From positions 1 through 18,294 of the forward strand of contig DAINMX010000121.1 in assembly GCA_036736205.1 (NCBI GenBank): DNA of 18,294 bases, read 5' to 3'. The notes below the pieces were generated by a model. That model was not told where the DNA came from and made no database searches. It saw nothing but the letters and a program-made list of their open reading frames with translations. The translations under genes were made by a program, and so were the position numbers. This document shows positions 1 through 12,400 of this stretch, piece after piece (positions within the stretch are counted from its first letter, which is position 1; each line of letters starts with the position of its first letter). The DNA is from XYA12-FULL-58-9 sp001798605. Lineage in GTDB: Bacteria > Myxococcota > XYA12-FULL-58-9.

Positions 1-1302
1 AGCCTTGGGCCAACCACTGCGGCGCAAACGAGAAAGATCAGCCATGACCGCCGCAATACCCCAGGCAATGACCCGCGCCACCGTGAGATCGAGCTCAACC
101 AAAGCCCTAATCGAGCCTTCCTTGATTCGGTCTTCCACCTTCCCAATCACCTCTTCGGTGTCGACCGTCGTCAACTTGGCGCGGAAGTACCGTTCCGTCG
201 CTCGCTCCTCCGTCAGCAAGAACAGTTCGTTGCCGTCACCATCTCGAACCAACGCCTTGAATTGATCTTGCCCAGGCGCATCGAACTGGTCGCCAGTGCC
301 CGGACGCAATAACTCGACGGTTGCATGGGTGGACCCGTCGGGTCCCCGAATTCGCGCGGTCTGCTGTCGCCGCCGCGGTGTCAGCGTATCTACGTAGGCG
401 AGGATCTCTTGATTCTCTGCTGAGCGAAAAACGAAAAAACGAAATTCATTGTGCAGGGTGGTAACGCCCGTGGCGACCAGTTCATCGAACCAATAGACCG
501 CGAGCTCCACGGGACTGAGGTCCCAATCACACTTGAGCACAAAACTGTGCATTCGCTCCATCGACTCGAGCACATCTCGGACGTGGCCTACCCCGAGTAC
601 CGTCTTCGGTGCCTTCGAATACCATCGGCGCAACTCGTAGGCGAGCTCACGGTCAAGTCCACCGTCCCGCCGCACTCGGCCCCAGGGAATGGCTGACTCC
701 CGCATGCCAGAGCGCAACCTATCCGCCTCACACCCGAGTTGCCTCTCAAGAACGTGCAACACCCTGGCCCGGACGTTGTCATGAGGGCTCTTGCGAATGC
801 CCGCAATGCCGTTGTCATCAGCCTGCAGCATGACACCGACGAAATCATAACCAATATCGTCACGAACGAGTCGTTCGGGGATCAACTGAGGAGCACCAAA
901 TGCACTCGATCCACGCATGGGCAGCTTGTCGTCACTGCCACCAAAGGTATCCGACCCGGTGGGGTTGCCCTGCGGATCATTGCCAAAGAGCAAGGCTCCC
1001 TTGAGTGGAACAGCACTCTCCGCCTGGCCAAAACTGTCCGCGCCCGTGGGATTGCCCTGAGGGTCATTGCCAAAGAGCAAGGCACCCTTGAGCGGATGCT
1101 TGCTGTCGGACTGACCAAAAGCCTCGGAACCTGTGGGATTCCCCTGAGGATCGTTGCCGAACAACAACGCGCCTCGCAATGGCGTGTCAGCACCGCCCGC
1201 ACCAAAGGCCGCCGACCCAGTCGGTTTTCCGTCAGCATCCTCACCGAACGCTGCAGAACCTGTGGATTGAGAGGTGCCCCTTTCACTTTTGCGACGTGCC
1301 AT
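1..1302 (-). CDS. Unrecognised protein with three 29-residue N-terminal repeats (3' end outside the window)
   Basis: The frame is open from an ATG at 1302 to the window edge (434 codons, no stop), so the C-terminus is missing. The start lies 9 bases after the pyrD stop and has an AGGA-type ribosome site about 7 bases upstream, so it reads as the next gene of the operon. Residues 1-40 are Gly/Ala/Ser-rich with two TGSAAFG motifs. Residues 41-127 are three near-identical 29-residue units built on GALLFGNDPQGNPTG followed by an xxFG motif, and a fourth unit decays after residue 128. Residues about 140-434 look like an ordinary folded protein (for example CDWDLSPVELAVYWFDELV near 258-276) with charged segments and a hydrophobic stretch near 405-420. 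I see no signal peptide or catalytic motif and do not recognise the family. The repeats resemble a flexible linker or assembly segment, but that is a guess. Coding is well supported by length, start context and repeat conservation in this frame. Confidence 0.8.
   Translation of the reverse strand, partial: MARRKSERGTSQSTGSAAFGEDADGKPTGSAAFGAGGADTPLRGALLFGNDPQGNPTGSEAFGQSDSKHPLKGALLFGNDPQGNPTGADSFGQAESAVPLKGALLFGNDPQGNPTGSDTFGGSDDKLPMRGSSAFGAPQLIPERLVRDDIGYDFVGVMLQADDNGIAGIRKSPHDNVRARVLHVLERQLGCEADRLRSGMRESAIPWGRVRRDGGLDRELAYELRRWYSKAPKTVLGVGHVRDVLESMERMHSFVLKCDWDLSPVELAVYWFDELVATGVTTLHNEFRFFVFRSAENQEILAYVDTLTPRRRQQTARIRGPDGSTHATVELLRPGTGDQFDAPGQDQFKALVRDGDGNELFLLTEERATERYFRAKLTTVDTEEVIGKVEDRIKEGSIRALVELDLTVARVIAWGIAAVMADLSRLRRSGWPKA
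922..1182 (-). repeat. Three in-frame 87-base tandem repeats within the unrecognised gene
   Basis: Three consecutive 87-base units encode residues 41-69, 70-98 and 99-127. Each starts with Pro-Leu-(Arg/Lys)-Gly-Ala-Leu-Leu-Phe-Gly-Asn-Asp-Pro-Gln-Gly-Asn-Pro-Thr-Gly. The DNA is strongly conserved in the first two thirds of each unit and variable in the last third. Many differences are synonymous (GAT/GAC, AAT/AAC, GGG/GGC), which suggests selection on the protein rather than only recent duplication. Confidence 0.85.
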
Positions 1303-1311
1303 TGTTTTATC

Positions 1312-2238
1312 CTACGGAGTCCCCACAGTCCCCACCAGCTGTTTGATTGAGGTGAAACCGTAGCGGCGCATGTATTCCAGCAATCCATCCCGCACGACCC
1401 CTGCGGCGTTGGGCTGCGAAAATGTTGCCGTTCCCACCTGGACGGCGTGAGCACCCGCTAAGATTAGTTCCAACGCGTCTTCACCGGTCGCAACGCCACC
1501 AATACCAATGAGAGGCAGACTCACCGCGTGTGCCGCGTCAAAGGTCATCTTGACAGCGATGGGGCGAAGCGCTGGTCCACTGAGGCCACCACCGCCGGCA
1601 GACAATCGCGTCACGCGCTTGTGCACATCAATGGCCATGGCCGGCATGGTGTTCCCTGTTGAGAGAGCGTCAGCCCCGGCATCGGCACTGGCACGAGCAA
1701 CATCTGCGACCGAAGACGCAGGGGAGAGCTTCACCGCCACCCATTTCTTTGTCTTCTCTCGCACCGCCCTTGTGGCCATGGCACACCCTGCTGGGGTCGT
1801 ACCAAAGGCGATGCCGCCCTCTTTTACGTTTGGACAGGAGAGATTGACCTCATATCCGTCCACGCCATCGACACCGTCGAGTCTCTCGACAAGTCGAGCG
1901 TACTCCCCCGCAGAAGTCGCGTAGAGATTGACGAATACCCTGCCACCGTGCATCTGCCGATAGCGCCTCAAAAAGGGCATCTTCTCGGATATGAAAGCCT
2001 CGACGCCAACGTTCTCCAAGCCGATGGCGTTAAGCATTCCTGACGGCGTTTCCCAAATTCGCGGTGGTGGATGGCCCCGACGCGGCTCCAAAGATATTCC
2101 CTTGGTGAAAATCGCCCCAACAGCGGACCAGTCGATCAACCGGTCGAGTTCCTCACCATAGCCGCATGTGCCGGAGGCCAAGCCGATGGGTGTCGGCCAC
2201 TCGAGGCTGCCAAGCGTCACTCGGAGATTCACTTTCAT
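1312..2238 (-). CDS. pyrD: Dihydroorotate dehydrogenase, class 1B catalytic subunit
   Basis: This FMN enzyme oxidises dihydroorotate to orotate in pyrimidine synthesis, in the cytoplasm, passing electrons to PyrK and then NAD+. From the ATG at 2238 the protein has 308 residues, usual for the family. The N-terminus shows the family pattern PIGLASGTCGYG. The motif VNLSCPNVKEGG carries the catalytic-base Cys at residue 135, the class 1 signature (class 2 enzymes use Ser). GIGGV near residues 245-249 is the FMN-phosphate loop, and GGGLSGPALRPIA precedes it. The start is 4 bases after the pyrK stop. An in-frame GTG at 2250, with a GGAG 7 bases upstream, is an alternative that would overlap pyrK. 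Adjacency to pyrK supports the 1B class. Confidence 0.96.
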   Translation of the reverse strand: MKVNLRVTLGSLEWPTPIGLASGTCGYGEELDRLIDWSAVGAIFTKGISLEPRRGHPPPRIWETPSGMLNAIGLENVGVEAFISEKMPFLRRYRQMHGGRVFVNLYATSAGEYARLVERLDGVDGVDGYEVNLSCPNVKEGGIAFGTTPAGCAMATRAVREKTKKWVAVKLSPASSVADVARASADAGADALSTGNTMPAMAIDVHKRVTRLSAGGGGLSGPALRPIAVKMTFDAAHAVSLPLIGIGGVATGEDALELILAGAHAVQVGTATFSQPNAAGVVRDGLLEYMRRYGFTSIKQLVGTVGTP

Positions 2239-2242
2239 TGCA

Positions 2243-3007
2243 TCACTCACCAAATATCTCCGAAGCCAAATAAACAGGCCCACCCTCGCAGACGCACCGC
2301 CAATTGCCGGTCGCATCCTTGTGTGCACAACCGCGGCATACTCCAAAACCGCACCCCATACGCTCTTCGAGGCTTACCCAACAGTCGACGTCGCTCTTCC
2401 GAGCCACCTTAGCAACTGCCGCCATCATCGGCGTTGGACCGCAGGTGAAGATTGCGGCGGGCTTCGATTTTTCAAGCTCGCGCCGCAACAGATCGGCCAC
2501 GGTCCCACGAAAACCGGCGCTGCCATCATCCGTGGCCACAGCTACATCCCCGCCCAATTCCCGCAGCGCATTGCCAAAACCCAAATCCGCAGAAGTGCGC
2601 ACGCCGAAAAGAACACGGGTGTTGGCGGAATTCGCCAGGTGACCAAATGGTGCAGCGCCCACACCTCCCGCAACCAACCAACAATGACCCTTCACCCTCG
2701 GGAATGCGTTTCCCAAGGGTCCCAGCAGCACCACGGGTGTCCCAGGTTTGCTCTGCAAAAGCGATTGGGTGCCCTTGCCCACCGCCCTCACGAGCAAGGC
2801 AATATGGTTCGCACTCTGGGCGAGAAAATAGGAGAAAGGACGAAGTAACACACAGTCATGACGCCCTGGGGCCTCAACCATCACGAACTGCCCCGGGGAG
2901 ACGTTGGCGCCGATGCCCTCTCCTTCAAAATCAACCCGCGCCAGATTCACACCGAGCGACTTCACTTCGGTCAGCCGAGCGCTTATCCGTTTCCTGAAAT
3001 CGTTCAC
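2243..3007 (-). CDS. pyrK: Dihydroorotate dehydrogenase electron-transfer subunit PyrK
   Basis: PyrK carries FAD and a [2Fe-2S] cluster and moves electrons from PyrD to NAD+. Visible motifs are LRPFS near residue 55 (FAD-binding R-x-[YF]-S), GGVGAAP near 114-120 (NAD-binding glycine loop), CGPTPMM, and the cluster ligands in ERMGCGFGVCRGC (Cys 219, 224 and 227) with a fourth Cys just before EGGPVY (Cys 240; Cys 238 is adjacent). I chose the GTG at 3007 because its first bases form a 4-base GTGA overlap with the rimI stop, typical of translational coupling, with GGAG about 11 bases upstream. A GTG at 3019 adds four residues but has its purine tract directly against the start. The product is 254 residues, normal for the family. 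Confidence 0.95.
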   Translation of the reverse strand: MNDFRKRISARLTEVKSLGVNLARVDFEGEGIGANVSPGQFVMVEAPGRHDCVLLRPFSYFLAQSANHIALLVRAVGKGTQSLLQSKPGTPVVLLGPLGNAFPRVKGHCWLVAGGVGAAPFGHLANSANTRVLFGVRTSADLGFGNALRELGGDVAVATDDGSAGFRGTVADLLRRELEKSKPAAIFTCGPTPMMAAVAKVARKSDVDCWVSLEERMGCGFGVCRGCAHKDATGNWRCVCEGGPVYLASEIFGE

Positions 3008-3465
3008 GTCGTTCGCCACTCCATCAACACCGCGTCAATGCCTTCGGTTTGGTAATATCCTCGCCGTCTCCCGACCTCGACAAAGCCAATGCCCCGATAC
3101 AACTGCAGCGCGGCATCGTTATCCGCCCGCACTTCGAGAGTTATGCAGGTGGCGTGCAGCCTCTTCGCCCGCAGACAAAGGTGCTGCATCAGCTTTCTCC
3201 CTATCCCCTTGCGAAGGTGATGAGGGTCGGTGGCGACATACAAGAGCTGCAACTCATCTGCAACGTGCCAATAGACGAGCAGTCCGCGAATCTCTTCTTG
3301 CTCCGCGTCGTGTACCAAGACCTCAACGATCGACCACTCAATCTTGAACTCAGCAGCAATCGCGTCGGCATTCCAGCTTGCGTGAAGGCTGGTAGCAAGC
3401 ATCCTCCCCAATGCGGGCAAGTCCGCCGGTACCGCACGTCTCATTGATTCACTTGCGACAGGCAC
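3004..3465 (-). CDS. rimI: GNAT N-acetyltransferase, RimI-like
   Basis: This is a cytoplasmic acetyl-CoA-dependent N-acetyltransferase. RimI acetylates the N-terminus of ribosomal protein S18, though related GNATs have other targets. The sequence shows the beta4 segment LLYVATDPHHLRKGIGRKL with the acetyl-CoA loop R-K-G-I-G-R at about 85-90. The RimI-type LEVRADN...ALQLYRGIGF and GRRRGYY motifs follow. I chose the GTG at 3465 because a strong GGAGGG lies 7 bases upstream, inside the end of the preceding gene, and the GTG sits 4 bases after that gene's stop. The ATG at 3444 is the alternative and gives a product 7 residues shorter. The GTG product has 153 residues, close to known RimI. The RimI assignment within GNAT is likely but not proven by motif alone. 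Confidence 0.88.
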   Translation of the reverse strand: MPVASESMRRAVPADLPALGRMLATSLHASWNADAIAAEFKIEWSIVEVLVHDAEQEEIRGLLVYWHVADELQLLYVATDPHHLRKGIGRKLMQHLCLRAKRLHATCITLEVRADNDAALQLYRGIGFVEVGRRRGYYQTEGIDAVLMEWRTT

Positions 3466-3469
3466 GAGC

Positions 3470-4078
3470 TCACCCTCCAGAAAGATCGCCCGGACGCCCG
3501 AGACGGCGCAATTCGAGCTCACCATTCTCGCTAAGGACGCGCAGCTCCACACCCATTTTCAGTTCTGCGACCCATCGCATCAGGGCCTCAGCATATTGTT
3601 CCTTGTACTCTTCCGTTAGCTGCTCAGCCTCTCTTCCCGTCCGCCAGTTGCTCATCCGTTGTTCGATGTGCCGCGACGCCCGAATGTCACGCCGCAAGAC
3701 ATCGCGCAGCGCCGACGTCGAAATGTCGAACCGGCGCAGAAAGGCTTGATAGGCCGCCAGACTCCTGAACTTCTGGGAGAAGCGTTCGACCATTCGATCG
3801 ACTTCGTCCTCAGAAACATCGATGCCGCCCAGTCGACGTGCTTGGGCAGCAATGACCAGTTGGTCGACAAGCGCCTTCTCCAGATAGTCGTTTAGAAACT
3901 CATCGGGGAGATCAGCAGCAGCGGCCTCCTCACCTGAGCGCAACACCAGAGCGATGCGCGCCTCGCGCAGCAGCTCGCTGTGGGTGATCACCTCTTTGTC
4001 CACAACGGCGATGACGCGGTCGACCAGGGTTCCGGGAGGAGCCGCGAAGATCATTGTGGTGACGACTGAGCAAATCAT
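3470..4078 (-). CDS. SurA N-terminal domain-like periplasmic chaperone without a PPIase domain
   Basis: Residues about 18-145 match the SurA N-domain pattern: VDRVIAVVDKEVITHSELL at the start, then LPDEFLNDYLEKALVDQLVIA, SEDEVDRMVERF and the helix ending RHIEQRM. Proteins of this kind guide outer-membrane proteins through the periplasm. At 202 residues it ends about 55 residues after the N-domain, so no parvulin-type isomerase domain is present. The hydrophobic N-terminus (ICSVVTTMIFAAPPG) is short and lacks a basic n-region, so export is probable but not certain. The ATG shares an ATGA overlap with the engB stop, indicating translational coupling. The family call is firm; the exact role is inferred. 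Confidence 0.82.
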   Translation of the reverse strand: MICSVVTTMIFAAPPGTLVDRVIAVVDKEVITHSELLREARIALVLRSGEEAAAADLPDEFLNDYLEKALVDQLVIAAQARRLGGIDVSEDEVDRMVERFSQKFRSLAAYQAFLRRFDISTSALRDVLRRDIRASRHIEQRMSNWRTGREAEQLTEEYKEQYAEALMRWVAELKMGVELRVLSENGELELRRLGRPGDLSGG

Positions 4079-4653
4079 ATTGCTGCGAGCTCACGCATTG
4101 CACGAACCAGCTCGTCACGCCCTTCCCCCGTTCGAGCTGAGCAGAGTATGGCCGTTCGCACCGGCACGCCGAGATCCTTCTCTATTCTCCTCGACTGTTG
4201 AATTCGTTGGTTCTTGGGAATGAGATCACTCTTGGTGATTACCAACAGCAGGCGTCGGCTGCTGCCCACAACCATCTCGGCAATGGCGCGGTCAGCCTCA
4301 CTCACCCGCTCACGCCGCGCGTCCAACAGCTGCACGACGCCCAGGAGTCCCACTCGTTCCTTCAAGTAACCAGTCACCATGATGTCGAGACACGCCCGTT
4401 GCTTCTTTGACAACTTGGCGTAGCCATAACCCGGAAGGTCAACGAGAGCGAGCTCATCGTCCAACGAAAATACATTCAAGAGCTGCGTGCGGCCGGGCGT
4501 TCGGGACGTTCGCACCAGTTTGGGTTGCCGCAGGATTTCACCGAGGAGGGAACTCTTGCCCACGTTCGATCTGCCCGCAAAAGCTATCTCTGGCATGCCA
4601 AAATCGGGCATGCCGTTCGCAGAAGAGGCGGAGGTGAGAAACCGGCCGCGCAT
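4075..4653 (-). CDS. engB: Ribosome biogenesis GTP-binding protein EngB/YsxC/YihA
   Basis: This small GTPase is needed for assembly of the large ribosomal subunit. All G motifs are visible: G1 GRSNVGKS at 27-34, G2 RTPGRT at 51-56, G3 DLPGYG at 72-77, G4 TKSD at 140-143 and G5 SAR at 172-174. Its 192 residues match the family. The ATG lies 3 bases after the cytochrome stop and in the same frame (TGA, one codon, ATG) with only a weak upstream purine tract, so termination-reinitiation is likely. The 3' end overlaps the next gene by 4 bases. Confidence 0.97.
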   Translation of the reverse strand: MRGRFLTSASSANGMPDFGMPEIAFAGRSNVGKSSLLGEILRQPKLVRTSRTPGRTQLLNVFSLDDELALVDLPGYGYAKLSKKQRACLDIMVTGYLKERVGLLGVVQLLDARRERVSEADRAIAEMVVGSSRRLLLVITKSDLIPKNQRIQQSRRIEKDLGVPVRTAILCSARTGEGRDELVRAMRELAAI

Positions 4654-4656
4654 CCC

Positions 4657-5145
4657 TCAGGGTGTCTCGGGACTCTTCGTCGGTCCCTTCGTGGCGCGCG
4701 CCTCTTTGCCATGGCTGATTCGCGGCCACATCTTCTCGAAATCAAAGGGCTCGATACTCGGTGTCCCTTCGGTGTGGCATTGCATGCAATGAGCCGCCTT
4801 GGGATCGGTCAATCCCACCGCCCGCGCAAGCTCACGATCGCGCATGACGTACCGCCGATGATAGTACCTCCCAGGCCCGTGGCATCTCTCACATTGGACA
4901 CCTGCGAAGCGTTTGTCGGTCTCCTCAGGCAGAGTGCTGTGGCAAGTGTTGCATTTGGCATCACCACGTTGCTCTTGCGAAAGCGATTTGTGAGCCTCGG
5001 CATGGGGCCCCTGAGCCCACTGCTTGTATTCCCACTCATGGCAGGTCTTGCAACGCTCGGCACCGATGTAGCTCTGAGCCCTGGCAGCCACTGCCACGAG
5101 CCCAACCACACAGGAAGTCACAAGAAGTGTCTTGGTTAACCGCAT
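4657..5145 (-). CDS. Exported tetraheme c-type cytochrome (cytochrome c554-like)
   Basis: The 162-residue protein has a clear signal peptide: Arg and Lys near the start, a hydrophobic core at about 7-20 and a likely signal peptidase I site after Ala-Arg-Ala at 21-23. Four CxxCH haem-attachment motifs follow: CKTCH at 32-36, CNTCH at 65-69, CERCH at 85-89 and CMQCH at 120-124. The opening YIGAERCKTCHEWEYKQW is typical of the multiheme family that includes cytochrome c554. It should act in the periplasm in electron transfer; the partner is unknown. The Lys/Thr/Pro-rich tail after residue 145 looks unstructured. It begins 47 bases after rpoC with no obvious strong ribosome site. It precedes engB by 3 bases, an odd pairing of a respiratory-type protein with a ribosome assembly GTPase. 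Confidence 0.92.
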   Translation of the reverse strand: MRLTKTLLVTSCVVGLVAVAARAQSYIGAERCKTCHEWEYKQWAQGPHAEAHKSLSQEQRGDAKCNTCHSTLPEETDKRFAGVQCERCHGPGRYYHRRYVMRDRELARAVGLTDPKAAHCMQCHTEGTPSIEPFDFEKMWPRISHGKEARATKGPTKSPETP

Positions 5146-5192
5146 ATTGCCATTAAGGCCGGATGGGAGTTGAGGTCAAGCAACCACCCTGG

Positions 5193-9359
<4,167 letters not shown>

Positions 9360-9452
9360 GAGAAGCTCCTTTGTTCGGCAAACGCGACCTCGCGCCGCTC
9401 AAACCTTGCGCACACAGTTATTTCGACCAACTCCAACAGTGGCTCATGCTCA

Positions 9453-12400
9453 CTAATTGGGAGTTGGCGCCGGACCCTTGTCCTCTTCAATCAGCTCAAT
9501 ATCGAGGCAGAGCGCCTGCAGCTCTTTCATCAAAACCTTGAACGATTCAGGAATGCCACATTCCAGAACGTTCTCACCCTTAACAATTGCCTCGTACATC
9601 CGCGTCCGTCCAACCACGTCGTCAGATTTGACAGTCAAAAACTCTTGAAGCGCATAGGCAGCCCCATAAGCTTCCATTGCCCAGACTTCCATCTCACCGA
9701 GTCTCTGACCGCCGAACTGCGCCTTGCCACCCAACGGCTGTTGGGTAACCAGCGAGTATGGACCTATGGAGCGAGCGTGGATCTTGTCGTCCACCAAGTG
9801 GTGAAGCTTGAGCATGTACATAATGCCCACCGTCACATCCTGATCGAACGGCTCGCCCGTCTTGCCATCAAAGAGGACTGTCTGTCCTCGCGACGGCAAG
9901 TTCGCCTGTTCAAGGACCTCTTGAATCTCAGCTTCGTGCGCACCCTCAAAAACGGGCGTCGCAATGTGAATGCCGTCTTTGAGCTTGCCCACAAACTTGC
10001 TCAGGTCCTTGTCGGTCATCTTATCGATGAGCTCTTTTTGCTCATCGGCACCGTACACACGCTTGAGTTCCTTGCGGAGGCGATCGGCGTTGAAGTTCGC
10101 GTCGATGTGTTCCTGCAAGGCCATGCCTATATGACGGGCCCCCCATCCAAGATGTGTCTCGAGAATCTGCCCCACGTTCATGCGGCTGGGAACACCGAGT
10201 GGATTGAGAACAATGTCCACCGGGGTGCCGTCCGCATTGTACGGCATATCTTCGATCGGAAGAATCCGCGAAATGACGCCCTTGTTACCATGGCGTCCGG
10301 CCATCTTGTCGCCGGTCTGCAGCTTACGCTTGATGGCGAGATAGACCTTGACCATCTTGATGACGCCTGGTGCTAGCTCGTCACCCTTCTTGAGGCGAGC
10401 TATCTTGTCACCAAATTTCATTTTGACCAAAGCCACCCGCTCATCGACCGATTGAAGAATCTGGTCAATGCGCTCTTCGGCCTTGGCGTCGCCGATGCGC
10501 ACTTCCTTGAGGTATCGATTGCGAATGCTGTCGAACACCTCCTGATTTACCACATCGCCTTTCTTCAGCAACACCTCGCCACGGTCATCCACAACACGGT
10601 TGTTGACGATGTTGTTCTTCAGGAGCGCGAAGATCTTTCGTCGGGCGCTTTCTTGGACGATCTTGATCTCATCATTCTGATCCTTGAGCAAGCGAGCTTC
10701 CTGCTCTTCCTCGATCGCCTGTGCCCGCTCATCTTTGTCAATGCCCTTGCGAGCGAAGACCTGAGCACCGATCACGGTGCCTTGCACACCTGGCGAAACC
10801 CGAAGGCTCGTGTCGCGAACGTCGCCGGCCTTCTCCCCAAAGATTGCCCGAAGCAACTTCTCTTCAGGCGAGAGCTGCGTCTCACCCTTGGGAGTGATCT
10901 TGCCGACCAAAATATCGCCCGATTTCACCTCGGCACCCATACGCACAATGCCGGCTTCGTCGAGGTCCTTGAGAGCCTCCTCGCCCACATTGGGAATGTC
11001 ACGAGTGATCTCTTCTTTGCCGAGCTTGGTGTCGCGGGCGATGCACTCGAACTCTTCGATGTGAATCGATGTATAGAGGTCTTCCTTGACAACGCGTTCA
11101 GAGATGAGAATCGAGTCCTCAAAGTTGTACCCACCCCAAGGCATGAATGCGACCAGCAGATTGCGTCCAAGGGCGAGTTCACCATGGTCGGTTGCTGGGC
11201 CGTCCGCAATGCAGTCGCCCGCCTTGACACGATCGCCGCGGCGAACGATTGGCTTCTGATTCATGCAGGTGTTCTGATTCGACCGCTGGAATTTGACGAG
11301 GTTATAGATATCAACCTCTTCCGCAACATCGGTCGAGGACGCGGGGGTGTCCGCGCGAACGACGATGCGCGTAGCGTCCACCGACTCAACGACGCCGTCA
11401 CGACGGGCCACAACCGTGACACCTGAGTCATGGGCGACGTTCTTCTCCATGCCCGTACCAACCAATGGAGCTTCGGTGCGCAACAGAGGCACCGCTTGGC
11501 GCTGCATGTTCGAACCCATCAAGGCGCGGTTGGCGTCGTCGTTCTCCAAGAATGGGATAAGAGAGGTCGCCACTGAAACCAACTGCTTGGGCGAGACGTC
11601 CATGAGCGTGATCTCGTCCGGGCGCACCATGATCGTGTCACCGGCTCGCCTGCAGGCGACCAGTTGATTAGCAAACCTTCCGTTCTTGTCGAGCTCCGCA
11701 TTCGCCTGAGCAATGACGTGTGGTTCTTCCTGCAACGCAGAGAAGAATTCAACCTCAGGGGTCACCTTGCCATCGGCCACCTTGCGGTATGGCGTTTCAA
11801 CGAAACCATACTCGTTGACTCGGGCGTAGGTTGAAAGAGATGCGATGAGGCCGATGTTCGGACCTTCAGGCGTCTCGATTGGGCAGATGCGGCCATAGTG
11901 AGTCGGGTGCACGTCGCGAACTTCGAAACCGGCACGCTCTCGGGTCAAACCACCCGGTCCGAGTGCAGACAAACGCCGTTTGTGTGTCACCTCAGAAAGT
12001 GGATTTGTCTGATCCATGAACTGAGACAGCTGCGACGACCCAAAGAACTCCTTGATCACCGCCGACACCGGTTTGGCATTGATCAAGTCATGAGGCATGA
12101 GCGTTTCAATCTCTTGCAGGCTCATACGCTCCCGGATGGCACGTTCCATACGCACCAACCCCACACGAAACTGATTCTCCAGTAACTCGCCAACAGAGCG
12201 AACGCGCCTATTACCGAGATGGTCAATGTCGTCGACGGTGCCTTTGCCGTTCTTCAAATCCAACAGGTAGCGTACCACTTCGAGAATGTCGCGCTTGGTC
12301 AGCACGCAATTGTCGATGGGCTCGTCGATGCCGAACTTGTGGTTCAGCTTGAGACGTCCAACCCGCGACAAATCGTAGCGCTCTGGCACAAAGAACAGTT

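Noticed and set aside
882..1454. Minus-strand ORF of 190 residues spanning the pyrD end
   Set aside because: It is in a different frame from pyrD and overlaps the better-supported repeat protein frame starting at 1302. Its own repeats are a shadow of that protein's repeats.
4075..5145. Selenocysteine or readthrough fusion of cytochrome and EngB at the in-frame TGA
   Set aside because: Both parts are complete family-length proteins destined for different compartments, an ATG follows the TGA at once, and no SECIS-like hairpin is evident after it.
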